The position numbers and the translations under genes are program-made. This document shows, one piece after another, positions 15,675 to 23,640 of a stretch of DNA of 40,312 nt; the stretch's first letter is position 1, and every line of letters starts with the position of its first letter. The notes under the pieces are model-generated. The model did not search any database. It was not told the DNA's origin and saw only the letters and a list, made by a program, of their open reading frames with translations. The stretch is taken from NCBI RefSeq assembly GCF_000146345.1, contig NZ_GL397071.1, forward strand, positions 927,086 through 967,397, read 5' to 3'. The DNA comes from Peptoniphilus duerdenii ATCC BAA-1640. GTDB lineage: Bacteria; Bacillota; Clostridia; Tissierellales; Peptoniphilaceae.

Positions 15675-16574
15675 ATGAAACAAAAGTATAACAACTATAT
15701 AATCATGGCAAATGAATTTTTGCTTAAATCTGAATATATAAAAGCACAAGAGGCATATATAAAATCTTTGGAGTTTGCAAAGACTAAAAAGGAGCTTACA
15801 GATTCATATTTTGAAATCGCAGACATCTATTTAATCGAAGGCGAAAACGAAAAGGCACTTGCAACTTTTAAGAAGATTATAGAAATCGACGACAGTCTCC
15901 CAGGTTCTTACTATGGTATTGCTGTTTACTACGATCTTAAAAATGATTTGGATATGGCAAAGAAATATTATGAACTTGCAATCTCAAAGGATGAAACCTA
16001 TGACAGAGCGTACTACTACCTCGCCCATATTTTAGATAGAATGGGAAAAAAGGACGACGCGATGGAATGTCTCTTTAGATGCATCGAACTAGATCCTTAT
16101 GACTATGTTTCTTACAACGATCTCGGTTCTTTCTATGAGGAGAGAAGTGAATATGAAACGGCGCTTAAGTATATAGACAAGTCTCTTGAAATTTGCCCGT
16201 CTTATTTCAGAGCACTCTACAACAGAGGGGTGGTCCTATACAAGATGGGAAAACCTGAAGAAGCACTTGAAGAATATAAAAAGGCGCTGGACGAATCTAC
16301 AGAAGATGACATCTACCTAAATATGTCTGCAATATATATTTCAAAGAAGGATTATAAAAGTGCGATTGAAATACTTTTGGAAGGAATAGAAGAAAATCCA
16401 GATTCAGAAAATTTATACTACAATCTCGGATGTTCTTACGAAAAGCTTGGCAAAAGAGCAGAAGCTGTAGTTGCAATTAAAAAGTCCATAGAACTCAACG
16501 AAAAGATTTTGGACTTTGCAAAAAATGATATAGATATGAAGAAAATTTTAGAAGAGGAGGATTTAATTGGTTAA
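15675..16574 (+). CDS. Tetratricopeptide repeat (TPR) protein
   Basis: A 299-residue soluble helical-repeat protein with about seven or eight 34-residue TPR units. Typical units are seen at YFEIADIYLIEGENEKALATFKKIIEID, YYYLAHILDRMGKKDDAMECLFRCIELD and YYNLGCSYEKLGKRAEAVVAIKKSIELN. No signal peptide, TM segment or catalytic domain is seen. ATG 15675 is chosen because GGTGA (15666-15670) lies 4 nt before it and the promoter -10 overlaps any start further upstream (a TTG at 15648). It overlaps map by 8 bp and probably drives the map-MATE-cyclophilin run. A scaffold role is likely; partner unknown. Confidence 0.85.
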   Translation: MKQKYNNYIIMANEFLLKSEYIKAQEAYIKSLEFAKTKKELTDSYFEIADIYLIEGENEKALATFKKIIEIDDSLPGSYYGIAVYYDLKNDLDMAKKYYELAISKDETYDRAYYYLAHILDRMGKKDDAMECLFRCIELDPYDYVSYNDLGSFYEERSEYETALKYIDKSLEICPSYFRALYNRGVVLYKMGKPEEALEEYKKALDESTEDDIYLNMSAIYISKKDYKSAIEILLEGIEENPDSENLYYNLGCSYEKLGKRAEAVVAIKKSIELNEKILDFAKNDIDMKKILEEEDLIG

Positions 16575-17340
16575 CATATACACGAAAAAAGATGTTTTAG
16601 GCATGATCGAAGCTGGCAAGGTCCTAGCAGAAGTCCACAGAAGACTTAGAACATTTATTAAAGAGGGAGTCACAACACTTGAAATCGACGCCTATGTAGA
16701 AAGTATTTTAAAAGAATTTGGAGCAACAGCAGAACAAAAAGGTTACGAAGGATTTCCGTATGCAACATGTGCATCAGTAAACGACGAAATCTGTCATGGA
16801 TTCCCAACTGAGTACGCACTTAAAGATGGAGATATTGTAACCATAGATATGGTTGTAAACTTAAATGGATCTCTTGCAGACTCAGCATGGACCTATGCAG
16901 TTGGAGATATAAGCGAAGAAGCAAGACATTTAATGGATACAACTTTAAAATGCTTGTACCTTGGAATAAAAGAAGCAAAAGTTGGGAATAGACTTGGAGA
17001 TATTGGACATGCAATTCAAAGCTACGCAGAGGGAGAAGGATTCTCTGTGGTAAGAGAGTTTGTCGGCCACGGCATCGGCAAGACTATGCACGAAGATCCA
17101 CAGGTGCTCCACTATGGAGAAGCTGGTCGTGGACTTAGAATCCAAGAGGGAATGGTGTTTACCATCGAGCCGATGATTAACGAAGGCACATTTAATTTAA
17201 AGATAGACAAGAACGGTTGGACTGCTAGGACGAGAGACGGTAAACTCTCCGCCCAATACGAACATCAACTTGCAATTACAAAGGATGGACCGATTATTAT
17301 AACTGATCAAGGAGACACCAATCCATTTGAAGGTGAATAG
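16567..17340 (+). CDS. map: Methionine aminopeptidase, type I
   Basis: A 257-residue cytosolic metalloprotease that removes the initiator methionine from nascent proteins. All five metal ligands are present: D94, D105, H168, E201 and E232, with the conserved active-site H77 (CHGFP). No N-terminal zinc-finger or SecA-like extension is present. The start is TTG, with GAGGAGG 5-6 nt before it, and overlaps the TPR gene by 8 bp. The stop codon abuts the ATG of the MATE gene. Map is usually found in the S10/spc ribosomal cluster, so this may be a second copy. Confidence 0.94.
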   Translation: MVNIYTKKDVLGMIEAGKVLAEVHRRLRTFIKEGVTTLEIDAYVESILKEFGATAEQKGYEGFPYATCASVNDEICHGFPTEYALKDGDIVTIDMVVNLNGSLADSAWTYAVGDISEEARHLMDTTLKCLYLGIKEAKVGNRLGDIGHAIQSYAEGEGFSVVREFVGHGIGKTMHEDPQVLHYGEAGRGLRIQEGMVFTIEPMINEGTFNLKIDKNGWTARTRDGKLSAQYEHQLAITKDGPIIITDQGDTNPFEGE

Positions 17341-18717
17341 ATGAAAAAAAAGATAGACCTGCTAAATGGACCGATCTATAGAACCCTGATCAAGATGTCA
17401 TTGCCACTTATGGGAACGGCATTTATACAGATGGCATATTCATTTATCGATTTGATTTGGCTAGGTAAACTTTCCACAGATGCCGTAGCAGCAGTCGGAA
17501 CCTGTGGTTTTTTTGTTTGGATTGCCAATTCGCTTATGCTCGTTGGTAAGACTGGAGTCTCAGTTGGACTTAGTCAAGCCTACGGTAGGGGCAATGAAAG
17601 AGAAGCAAAGGAAGTGTTCAAGGCTTCTGCCACTGTAAATCTAATCATCTGCGTACTCATCACGGCATTTTATTTGATATTTAAAGAAAATCTCGTAGAT
17701 ATATTCCATTTGGAAGAGAGTGTAAAACTTCTTGCAATAGATTATTTTGTAATAGTTACTATAGGACTTATATTTTTATTTGCAAATCCGGTGCTTCATG
17801 CATCATTTCTTGCAAAGGGAAACTCGGTAACGCCTTTTATAGTTTCAATCGTTTCCTTAATTATAAATATAGTACTAGATCCGATCTTAATCTTTGGAAT
17901 CGGACCATTTCCTAAGATGGGAGTTAAAGGTGCCGCCCTTGCGACGGTACTTGCACAGGCGGTTGGATTTTTCCTAACCATGTATGCGGGAATAAAGGGA
18001 CAAGAAATATTCGTAAGGATTAAATACTTTTCAAAAGTATCTTTTAACTATGTAAAAGGAGTTTTAAAACTTGGAGTGCCAGCCTGTGCTCAATCTATAA
18101 TTCACGCCTTGGTAAGTCTCTACTTAAACATCTACATCGCAAGCTATGGAGCTGCGGCGATAGCTGCCTATTCAATAGGATCTCAGATAGAGAGTATCGC
18201 GTGGATGAGTAGTGAAGGATTTGCCAGTGCCTTTGCAGCATTTTTCGGACAAAATTACGGTGCAAAGAAGTTTGACAGATTAAAAGAAGCTAGAAGAAAA
18301 GGTCTCGTTATAATTTCTTTAATCGGAGGATTTGCAACGATACTACTATTTACAAAGGCGGAAGAACTATTTACATTCTTCATTCCAATCGACAAAGAAG
18401 CCATAAGAATAGGAGCAATGTACCTCATGGTCATCTCTCCATCGGAATTGTTTATGACTTTGGAAATAGGAACCACAGGAATGATGAGTGGTCTTGGACT
18501 TACAAAGTATCCTGCACTGGTTGGGCTAGTATTTAATGTGTTTAGAATTCCAATGGCAAAACTTCTTATGCCAATCTACATGGTAGGTGGAATCTGGGCA
18601 GCAATGAGTCTAAGCTCCATCTTAAAAGGGATATTCTTACTCATTGGGTACGAAGTATACAGCAGAAGGACCAATGGATTTACAGAAAATATGGCAAACT
18701 ATATAAGTGAAAATTAA
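17341..18717 (+). CDS. MATE-family multidrug/metabolite exporter
   Basis: A 458-residue inner-membrane protein with twelve predicted TM segments and two MatE halves (about 18-178 and 240-400). The start reads GPIYRTLIKMSLPLMGTAFIQMAYSFID, and the typical WLGKLSTDAVAAVG and SIGSQIESIAWMSSEGFASAFAAFFGQN segments follow. MATE proteins export cationic drugs or metabolites using Na+ or H+. Its ATG directly follows the map stop, and the binding site GAAGGTGA lies inside the map end, so the two are translationally coupled. The substrate cannot be inferred. Confidence 0.92.
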   Translation: MKKKIDLLNGPIYRTLIKMSLPLMGTAFIQMAYSFIDLIWLGKLSTDAVAAVGTCGFFVWIANSLMLVGKTGVSVGLSQAYGRGNEREAKEVFKASATVNLIICVLITAFYLIFKENLVDIFHLEESVKLLAIDYFVIVTIGLIFLFANPVLHASFLAKGNSVTPFIVSIVSLIINIVLDPILIFGIGPFPKMGVKGAALATVLAQAVGFFLTMYAGIKGQEIFVRIKYFSKVSFNYVKGVLKLGVPACAQSIIHALVSLYLNIYIASYGAAAIAAYSIGSQIESIAWMSSEGFASAFAAFFGQNYGAKKFDRLKEARRKGLVIISLIGGFATILLFTKAEELFTFFIPIDKEAIRIGAMYLMVISPSELFMTLEIGTTGMMSGLGLTKYPALVGLVFNVFRIPMAKLLMPIYMVGGIWAAMSLSSILKGIFLLIGYEVYSRRTNGFTENMANYISEN

Positions 18718-18729
18718 TAAGGAGAAAAT

Positions 18730-19320
18730 ATGAAACAATTAGAAATAAATAAAGAAGATAAATTCGCGATAATTCACACAAATCTTGGAGATATCAAGGT
18801 GAAGATGTTAGAAGAAGCAGCGCCACTTGCGGTGGAAAATTTCTTGACCCATGCAAAGAATGGCTACTATGACAATACAATCTTTCACAGAGTTATAAAA
18901 GATTTTATGATTCAAGGTGGAGATCCAGAAGGTACAGGACGTGGCGGTGAATCCATCTGGGACAAACCATTTAAAGATGAATTTAGCATCGACTTTAGAA
19001 ATATTAGGGGAGCTCTTTCCATGGCAAACGCAGGACCATCTACAAATGGAAGCCAATTCTTCATCGTGCAAGGTCCAAAGATAACTGAAGATATCATTGG
19101 ACAGATGAAAGAACTTGGAGAAAAGGGCGGATTTCCTGACGAAGTTGTAAAAGCTTACTCTGAACTTGGGGGAGCATACTGGCTAGATGGAAAGCACACA
19201 GTATTTGGTCAAGTAGTTGAAGGAATGGATATAGTTGATGCGATTGCTAACGCTGAAACAGGATTTATGGATAAACCTGTTGAAGATGTGGTAGTTAAAA
19301 ATATAGAAGTTCTAGATTAA
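18730..19320 (+). CDS. Cyclophilin-type peptidyl-prolyl isomerase
   Basis: A 196-residue cytosolic cyclophilin that catalyses cis-trans isomerisation at proline. Active-site residues are R54 and F59 (FHRVIKDFM), Q62, Q109 and F111 (NGSQFF), W151 and H156 (WLDGKHTVFG). An insertion of about 33 residues (115-147) precedes the WLDGKH strand, as in many Firmicute PpiB-type proteins. No signal peptide. AAGGAG lies before the ATG, 12 bp after the MATE gene, so it probably belongs to the same transcript. Confidence 0.93.
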   Translation: MKQLEINKEDKFAIIHTNLGDIKVKMLEEAAPLAVENFLTHAKNGYYDNTIFHRVIKDFMIQGGDPEGTGRGGESIWDKPFKDEFSIDFRNIRGALSMANAGPSTNGSQFFIVQGPKITEDIIGQMKELGEKGGFPDEVVKAYSELGGAYWLDGKHTVFGQVVEGMDIVDAIANAETGFMDKPVEDVVVKNIEVLD

Positions 19321-19339
19321 AAATTTTATGATAATTGCT

Positions 19340-19377
19340 ACCATGTCGGTTCTTGATATTATAAGCTCCGATATGGT
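19340..19377. promoter_or_regulatory. Inverted repeat ACCATGTCGG / CCGATATGGT upstream of tRNA-Thr
   Basis: The 10-nt arms (19340-19349 and 19368-19377) pair fully as RNA with one G-U, around an 18-nt loop. No T run follows, so it is not a normal terminator for the cyclophilin gene. It covers the -35 of the promoter at 19353-19382, so an operator or RNA-processing stem is possible. Confidence 0.4.
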
Positions 19378-19382
19378 AAGAT
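19353..19382 (+). promoter_or_regulatory. Probable promoter for tRNA-Thr
   Basis: TTGATA (19353-19358), an 18-bp spacer and TAAGAT (19377-19382), about 30 bp before the mature tRNA. A small GGGGA/TCCCC hairpin sits in the leader (about 19396-19409). Confidence 0.45.
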
Positions 19383-19412
19383 TTAAATGATTATAGGGGA
19401 GATTCCCCTTAT

Positions 19413-19488
19413 GCTACTGTAGCTCAGCTGGCAGAGCAGTGCACTCGTAACGCACAGGCCAAGGGTTCGAGCCCCTTCAGTAGCTCCA
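19413..19488 (+). tRNA. tRNA-Thr (anticodon CGT)
   Basis: A 76-nt cloverleaf with CCA encoded. The acceptor stem GCTACTG/CAGTAGC is perfect. The D arm GCTC...GAGC and the T arm AAGGG-TTCGAGC-CCCTT are normal. The anticodon loop is CTCGTAA with anticodon CGT at 19446-19448, reading ACG. The anticodon stem has an A-C mismatch next to the loop (19443/19451). Seven T follow the CCA end. Confidence 0.95.
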
Positions 19489-19509
19489 TTTTTTTACAGA
19501 GGGAATTAA

Positions 19510-20640
19510 ATGATACAGATAAAAGAAGTAAAAACTAAGGATGACTTTGAAAAATTCTACGGAATTTATGAAAAAGTCTATGGAGATAATCCGTACTTTG
19601 TCTATCCGATAAAGAAAGATTATTTAAAATATATAAAAGGGCAAAATAATGACCTCGGTATGTTTCCATACATAACCATTATGGCTACAGATGAAAATGA
19701 AGATTGCCTAGGAAGGCTAATTGCATTTGTAGACACAAAATTAAATGATTATAACGGATTAAAAGTTGGATATATTGCAGAATATGAAGCTGTAGATAAT
19801 TTAGAAGTTTCAAAAAAACTTTTGGATAGGGCGGTTGAATTTTTTAAATCTCAAGGAATGGACACGGCTAAGGGACCGGTTGCTCTTCCAGGAGGAGATG
19901 ATAATAGAGGATTTATCATCGACAATTTCGATAGAATGCCATCCATAATGAACAAGTTCAATCCGCCATACTACAACGATCATTTCACAGAGTTTGGATT
20001 TGAAAAGTACCACGATGTCTACGCATACAGAGCAGAGATTAATGATCTTGAAGACAAAGTTGCAAAGCTTGAAGTGCTTCTACCTAAGATTGAAGAGAGG
20101 TACGGATACAAGGTTTACACGGCAGACATGAAGAACAATCTTAAAAGAGAGACGGAATCTGTTTACCAAGTTCTTGAAAAGGGAATGCCAGAAGAATGGG
20201 AAGACTTCAGTCCAATTAGCAAAGAAGAAATCACAAATATAGTAAACGCCATAAAACCTTATGCAGATGAAGATCTCATCATGATTGCTAGAAATAACGA
20301 AGGCGAGCCGATAGGATTTACATTAGCCCTACCAGATTACAATGAAATACTTAAGGATTTCAAAGGTAAACTTGGACCAATTGAAGCAATCAAATTTCTA
20401 CTAAGAAGAAAATCTATAAAAAGACTTAGAGTTTTTGTGCTTTTTGTAATACCTGAATACAGAGATAAGGGTGTGACCTCAGCCATGTATTTTAAATCTT
20501 TTAAAAATGCTGCGAAAAAAGGTTATAGATATCTAGAAGGCTCAACCATTTGGGACTACAACAAAAAGATGCAAAATGATATAGAAAAATTCGGAGCAAC
20601 CATAGACATAACTTATAGAATATATAGGAAGAGCATATGA
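19510..20640 (+). CDS. GNAT-superfamily N-acetyltransferase-like protein
   Basis: A 376-residue cytosolic protein. The middle contains the long conserved block KGPVALPGGDDNRGFIIDNF and NPPYYNDHF, typical of a family annotated as GNAT or YghO-like. The C-terminal half has a GNAT-like acetyl-CoA loop (VIPEYRDKGVTSAMYF, near 315-330) and ends in FGATIDITYRIYRKSI. Substrate and reaction are unknown. The start follows GAGGGA. The stop overlaps the next gene's ATG by 4 bp, so it is coupled to a membrane methyltransferase-like protein. Superfamily likely, function open. Confidence 0.7.
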   Translation: MIQIKEVKTKDDFEKFYGIYEKVYGDNPYFVYPIKKDYLKYIKGQNNDLGMFPYITIMATDENEDCLGRLIAFVDTKLNDYNGLKVGYIAEYEAVDNLEVSKKLLDRAVEFFKSQGMDTAKGPVALPGGDDNRGFIIDNFDRMPSIMNKFNPPYYNDHFTEFGFEKYHDVYAYRAEINDLEDKVAKLEVLLPKIEERYGYKVYTADMKNNLKRETESVYQVLEKGMPEEWEDFSPISKEEITNIVNAIKPYADEDLIMIARNNEGEPIGFTLALPDYNEILKDFKGKLGPIEAIKFLLRRKSIKRLRVFVLFVIPEYRDKGVTSAMYFKSFKNAAKKGYRYLEGSTIWDYNKKMQNDIEKFGATIDITYRIYRKSI

Positions 20641-21182
20641 AGTACGTACCAATATCCGCATTTATACTATATTTAATAATGCTATTTGCAATAAGAAAAG
20701 AGATTGGCGAAGATTTAAAAAGGACAGGCGAGTTAGTAGATATAAAGAGAAACAAACTCTACTTCATCCTAATATTTATTGCCAATATAAATCTTTTAGT
20801 AGTGGACTTAGTAAGACCGGTGCCAGGATATTTAAATAGAAATATTATGAAGTACCCAGGAATATTTCTATATGTTTATGGACTTCTCCTAACAATCTAT
20901 GTAGTTGCAACCATAAAGGACAGCATGAGAGGACCAAACGCAGATAAGATGAAGGAGTTTGACGGAGAGGACGCTTATACAATAAATAGAAATCCGCTTT
21001 ACAAAGCACTTATGTTAATCACAGCGGGACACCTTGTGACTACGACCAGGCTTTCATTTATATTTTTATTTATAGTGACGGTGCTTCTTGTAATCTCACA
21101 AACTTTGAAAGAAGAAAGAGCGCTGCAAACTAGGTATGGCAAGAAATATCTAAGATACAAAAATAAGATAAAGAGATTTTAA
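20637..21182 (+). CDS. ICMT/PEMT-like membrane methyltransferase family protein
   Basis: A 181-residue protein with about four or five TM segments. The C-terminal signature of the isoprenylcysteine carboxyl methyltransferase-like superfamily is visible: NRNPLYKALMLITAGH (near 116-131), then KEERALQTRYGKKYLRYKNKIKRF at the end. In this fold the asparagine/arginine-rich stretch and the ExxL...YxxY tail bind S-adenosylmethionine at the membrane face. Bacterial substrates are mostly unknown. It overlaps the acetyltransferase-like gene by 4 bp (ATGA) and is followed by a terminator, so the two form one operon end. Confidence 0.75.
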   Translation: MKYVPISAFILYLIMLFAIRKEIGEDLKRTGELVDIKRNKLYFILIFIANINLLVVDLVRPVPGYLNRNIMKYPGIFLYVYGLLLTIYVVATIKDSMRGPNADKMKEFDGEDAYTINRNPLYKALMLITAGHLVTTTRLSFIFLFIVTVLLVISQTLKEERALQTRYGKKYLRYKNKIKRF

Positions 21183-21200
21183 AATTTAAAATTATAAAAT

Positions 21201-21223
21201 AAAGTCGCTTCGGCGGCTTTTTT
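21201..21223 (+). terminator. Terminator after the ICMT-like gene
   Basis: AAAGTCGC-TTCG-GCGGCTTT, with one G-T pair and a stable TTCG loop, followed by more T residues. Confidence 0.9.
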
Positions 21224-21331
21224 GTTTAAGCAAATTTACATTTTTACAAAATATCGCCAAAGTTTTAATAAAAAATTTAAGGGTAAAAAATTATTGTAAA
21301 GAAAATTTTTAAATGAGAAAGGAAGGAAAAA

Positions 21332-21898
21332 ATGCACGAAGGATTAAAGAAGAGAAGAAGTTATTATAATATTGGAAGAGATATCCCGGTGTCACAAGAA
21401 GAAGTTATAAATCTTGTAAAAGAAGTGGTACACCAAGTTCCAGATTCCTTTAACAATAAATCCCAATCAGTAGTTCTTGCACTAGGTGAATATCAAGATA
21501 AGCTTTGGGATGCGATTTACGATGTGTTTGGCGGCAAAGTTCCAAGAGAAAAGATCGATTCATTTAAGAATGGTTACGGAACAGTTCTATACTTTATAGA
21601 CAAGCAAAAAGTTGAAAACCTAAAGGAACAATTCCCGGCATACAGCGATAGATTTGATGAATGGAGCCACGTTGCCAACGGAATGCTTCAAATAAATATC
21701 TGGACTGAGCTTAGAAATCTTGGCATCGGCGCAAGCATCCAACACTACAATCCAGTTATAGATGATGTGGTTAAAGAAATGTTTGACGTGCCAAAAGATT
21801 GGATCTTGGTAGGACAGATGCCATTTGGACAAATCTTAGAAGAACCAGAACCAAAAGATCGTGGCAATGTTGAAGATAGGCTAAAGATATTTAAATGA
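21332..21898 (+). CDS. Frm2-like nitroreductase family protein
   Basis: A 188-residue flavin-dependent NAD(P)H oxidoreductase-like protein. The N-terminal RRSYYNIG and PVSQEEVINLVKEVVHQVPDSFNNKSQSVVLALG, the ANGMLQINIWTELRNLGIGASIQHYNP segment and the C-terminal MPFGQILEEPEPKDR match the Frm2-like branch rather than classical NfsB-type enzymes. Members act on nitroaromatics or in lipid and redox stress; the natural substrate is unknown. GAAAGGAAGG precedes the ATG. Its stop overlaps the next gene by 4 bp, coupling it to a glyoxalase-II-like enzyme, which suggests a small detoxification operon. Confidence 0.85.
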   Translation: MHEGLKKRRSYYNIGRDIPVSQEEVINLVKEVVHQVPDSFNNKSQSVVLALGEYQDKLWDAIYDVFGGKVPREKIDSFKNGYGTVLYFIDKQKVENLKEQFPAYSDRFDEWSHVANGMLQINIWTELRNLGIGASIQHYNPVIDDVVKEMFDVPKDWILVGQMPFGQILEEPEPKDRGNVEDRLKIFK

Positions 21899-22593
21899 TT
21901 GGATATTTAAAAGCTTTAGATGACAACTACATCTGGACCATTGAAAAGGATGGAGAATTAATAGTTGTAGATCCATCGACGGTGGAAGAAGTAGTCGAAA
22001 AAATTGAAAAAGAAAATCTAAAATTAAAAGCCATACTACTAACCCATAAGCATGGAGACCACACCGGTGGAGTAAAAATTTTAAAAGAGAAATATAATCC
22101 GGTGGTCTATGGACCTAAAGAAGTTAAAAATCTCTGCACAGAAGACGAAGTAGTAGGAGATGGGGACTCCATCGAAATCATGGGCATGAGGATTGAAATT
22201 ATAAAGTCAAATGGTCACACAGAAGATCATGTTTCTTATTTATTCGATGGAAATCTATTCTGCGGCGATTCACTATTTTCAGCAGGAGTCGGTAGAGTTT
22301 TCACAGGAGATTATAAATCTTCATATGAAACCATGGAGAGATTTAGAGAACTTCCCGATGATACAAAAGTCTACCCAGCTCATGAATACACAGTATCCAA
22401 TTTGAAATTTGTACTAAGCCTTGGAGAAAATAAAAGAGTGGAAGAAGAACTTAAATGGGCAAGAAATGTAGTTGCAAAAGGCGGATGCACACTACCAACT
22501 ACCATTGGAAAAGAAAAAGAAATCAATCCATTCCTTATGGCAAATAGTTTGGAAGAATTTAGAAAGTTAAGAGATTTAAAAGATAGATTTTAG
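21895..22593 (+). CDS. Metallo-beta-lactamase fold hydrolase, glyoxalase II-like
   Basis: A 232-residue cytosolic metallohydrolase. The metal-binding motif THKHGDHTGG gives H51, H53, D55 and H56; H108 (NGHTEDH), D125 (CGDSLFSAGVGRVF) and H163 (PAHEYT) complete the two-metal site. CGDSLFSAGVGR and the HEYTVSNLKF stretch are the hallmarks of hydroxyacylglutathione hydrolase (GloB). Firmicutes of this type usually lack glutathione, so another thiol ester is the likely substrate. It is a little shorter than GloB, with a reduced C-terminal substrate domain. Translationally coupled to the nitroreductase. Confidence 0.85.
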   Translation: MIGYLKALDDNYIWTIEKDGELIVVDPSTVEEVVEKIEKENLKLKAILLTHKHGDHTGGVKILKEKYNPVVYGPKEVKNLCTEDEVVGDGDSIEIMGMRIEIIKSNGHTEDHVSYLFDGNLFCGDSLFSAGVGRVFTGDYKSSYETMERFRELPDDTKVYPAHEYTVSNLKFVLSLGENKRVEEELKWARNVVAKGGCTLPTTIGKEKEINPFLMANSLEEFRKLRDLKDRF

Positions 22594-22614
22594 ATTTTTA
22601 TAAGAACGATTAAA

Positions 22615-22640
22615 AGAGCAGTTTCGACTGTTCTTTTTTT
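22615..22640 (+). terminator. Terminator after the glyoxalase II-like gene
   Basis: AGAGCAGT-TTCG-ACTGTTCT, with one G-T pair, then a T run to 22640. It marks the start of the second repeat island. Confidence 0.9.
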
Positions 22641-22730
22641 GTTGGAATTAATATTTATTTAATTTACAATGTGGGTACAATTAAATTCAGCCGCCAGGCG
22701 TACAACAATATTGCCTACAATTTATCCTCG

Positions 22731-22760
22731 TAGCGGAAGCATTTTGCTTCCACAGCCGAG
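22731..22760 (-). repeat. GGAAGC hairpin repeat, inverted copy
   Basis: On the minus strand it reads CTCGGCTGTGGAAGC, loop AAAAT, GCTTCCGCTA, almost identical to 8419-8450 but in opposite orientation. Confidence 0.65.
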
Positions 22761-22789
22761 AGGCTTTACATAGAAATACCTAAGGAAGG

Positions 22790-22848
22790 CAGTCACCCTG
22801 AGCGGAGGGTGGAGGTTTACCGACACCCGTAGTCGAATGGGTATAACC
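22790..22848 (-). repeat. Inverted GGTTATACCC / CAGGGTGACTG repeat block
   Basis: The ends of this block (CAGTCACCCTGAGCG at 22790-22804 and TCGAATGGGTATAACC at 22833-22848) are the reverse complement of the ends of the unit at 23370-23415. The middle differs (GGAGGGTGGAGG...). It therefore looks like an inverted, diverged relative of that unit. Between 22849 and 23002 only degenerate fragments of the same families were seen, such as a diverged TTATACTCGTTCGACTCACTG at 22903-22923. Confidence 0.5.
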
Positions 22849-23002
22849 CCGGCGGGGTCATGTATGGGTGACTTCACTTGCAAGAACTAGGTTAAGAACA
22901 GCTTATACTCGTTCGACTCACTGTGTCAGGTCTGGATGACAATCCATAGAGACAGACCTTTAGAAATTCTGTAAATCAAAAGAGTTTGCTGGTTCAGAGC
23001 CT

Positions 23003-23034
23003 CTCGGCTGTGGAACCTGGAAGGTTCCGCTACA
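23003..23034 (+). repeat. GGAAGC-type hairpin repeat with compensatory stem change
   Basis: CTCGGCTGTGGAACC, loop TGGAA, GGTTCCGCTACA. The flanks match the other copies, but the stem is GGAACC/GGTTCC instead of GGAAGC/GCTTCC. The G-C pair is inverted to C-G and pairing is kept. Confidence 0.65.
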
Positions 23035-23159
23035 GGTGTGAATAGTAGGAATGGTTATTTCACGGCTAACGCCTGAGGAAAGATAATTTAGTATCATGGC
23101 TTATGGAAGCAGATTGCTTCCGCTACAGGGTTATATTTTTTTCTACATTGAACATGTAC

Positions 23160-23335
23160 ATAAAATAAAAAGCTCCAAAAGAGATTCCGTCTGGAAGAAA
23201 CTCGTAAAATTCAAACCTAAGGAGACCGGCTGCAAATCGCACTGTTTGAGCGAAGCGAGTTGCGAATTTGCAGGTCGACGTGGTTTAGAATTTTTGAGTT
23301 TCTGTAATCGGAATCGTCTTGGAGCTTTTATTTTT
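23160..23335. repeat. Long-hairpin repeat, copy 2, 176 bp
   Basis: Same nested helices as copy 1 (8484-8660), with only a modest number of differences over the length. In the apical helix, ACAAAT/ATTTGT of copy 1 becomes GCAAAT/ATTTGC here, a compensatory A-T to G-C change. The adjacent CGACC/GGTCG helix becomes CGGCT/GGTCG, still able to pair through G-U. It lies between convergent genes, where a bidirectional terminator would be useful. Confidence 0.75.
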
Positions 23336-23369
23336 GTTATCGCTCATTTGCATATACTTGACCTTCGGA

Positions 23370-23415
23370 GGTTATACCCGTTCGACTCACTGCGTTCGCT
23401 CAGGGTGACTGCAGT
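23370..23415 (+). repeat. GGTTATACCCG...CACTGCGTTCGCTCAGGGTGAC repeat unit
   Basis: The fullest copy of this family in the window. Its GACTCACTGCGTTCG core also occurs inside the candidate RNA copy at 23460-23558, which suggests exchange of sequence between repeat families. Confidence 0.55.
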
Positions 23416-23444
23416 TGCGATAGTTTATTATTTTATAAAATAAT

Positions 23445-23558
23445 AAAAATTCCACGCTATACGTTCTACACCTAACTTGACGAACGCAGTGAGTCTTAGT
23501 AGGTGTGATGCAACCTGTTTCCCAAGAGGCGGAGCCGATTGGTTGAAACAGTCTGCTA
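23445..23558 (-). ncRNA. Candidate structured RNA, copy 2
   Basis: The reverse complement of 23460-23558 matches the core of 8077-8174 nearly base for base. Both internal helices are kept (CTGTTTC/GAAACAG and ACACCTA/TAGGTGT). The 11-bp closing stem of copy 1 is not conserved here, although a T-rich tract (A run at 23445-23450 on the plus strand) still follows. Loop changes cluster at the tip of the second helix. It lies 82 bp past the helicase stop, oriented along that transcript. Confidence 0.5.
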
Positions 23559-23606
23559 ATATCATTTAAAATTTAAATATTCCACAAAAAAATTTAATTT
23601 CCTCAA

Positions 23607-23629
23607 TAAAAAAAGCGGCGGTGCCGCTT
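23607..23629 (-). terminator. Terminator after the helicase gene
   Basis: On the minus strand AAGCGGC-ACC-GCCGCTT is followed by T8 (A run at 23607-23614 on the plus strand). Confidence 0.9.
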
Positions 23630-23640
23630 AAAAATTATCT

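Larger units (their letters stand above)
23095..23420 (+). repeat. Composite intergenic repeat, copy B
   Basis: Collinear with 8421-8732 in the same orientation: GGAAGC hairpin (23098-23127), ATATTTTTTT spacer, long hairpin repeat (23160-23335), CTCATTTGCATATACTT, and the tail ending GGGTGACTGCAGTTG. It is flanked by the inverted candidate RNA at 23445-23558. An open frame reads through it (from 23096) but has no protein character. Confidence 0.65.

Noticed and set aside
23096-23443. Plus-strand open frame of 115 codons in the second repeat island
   Set aside because: It spans the composite repeat end to end; the matching region of copy A does not keep the frame open.
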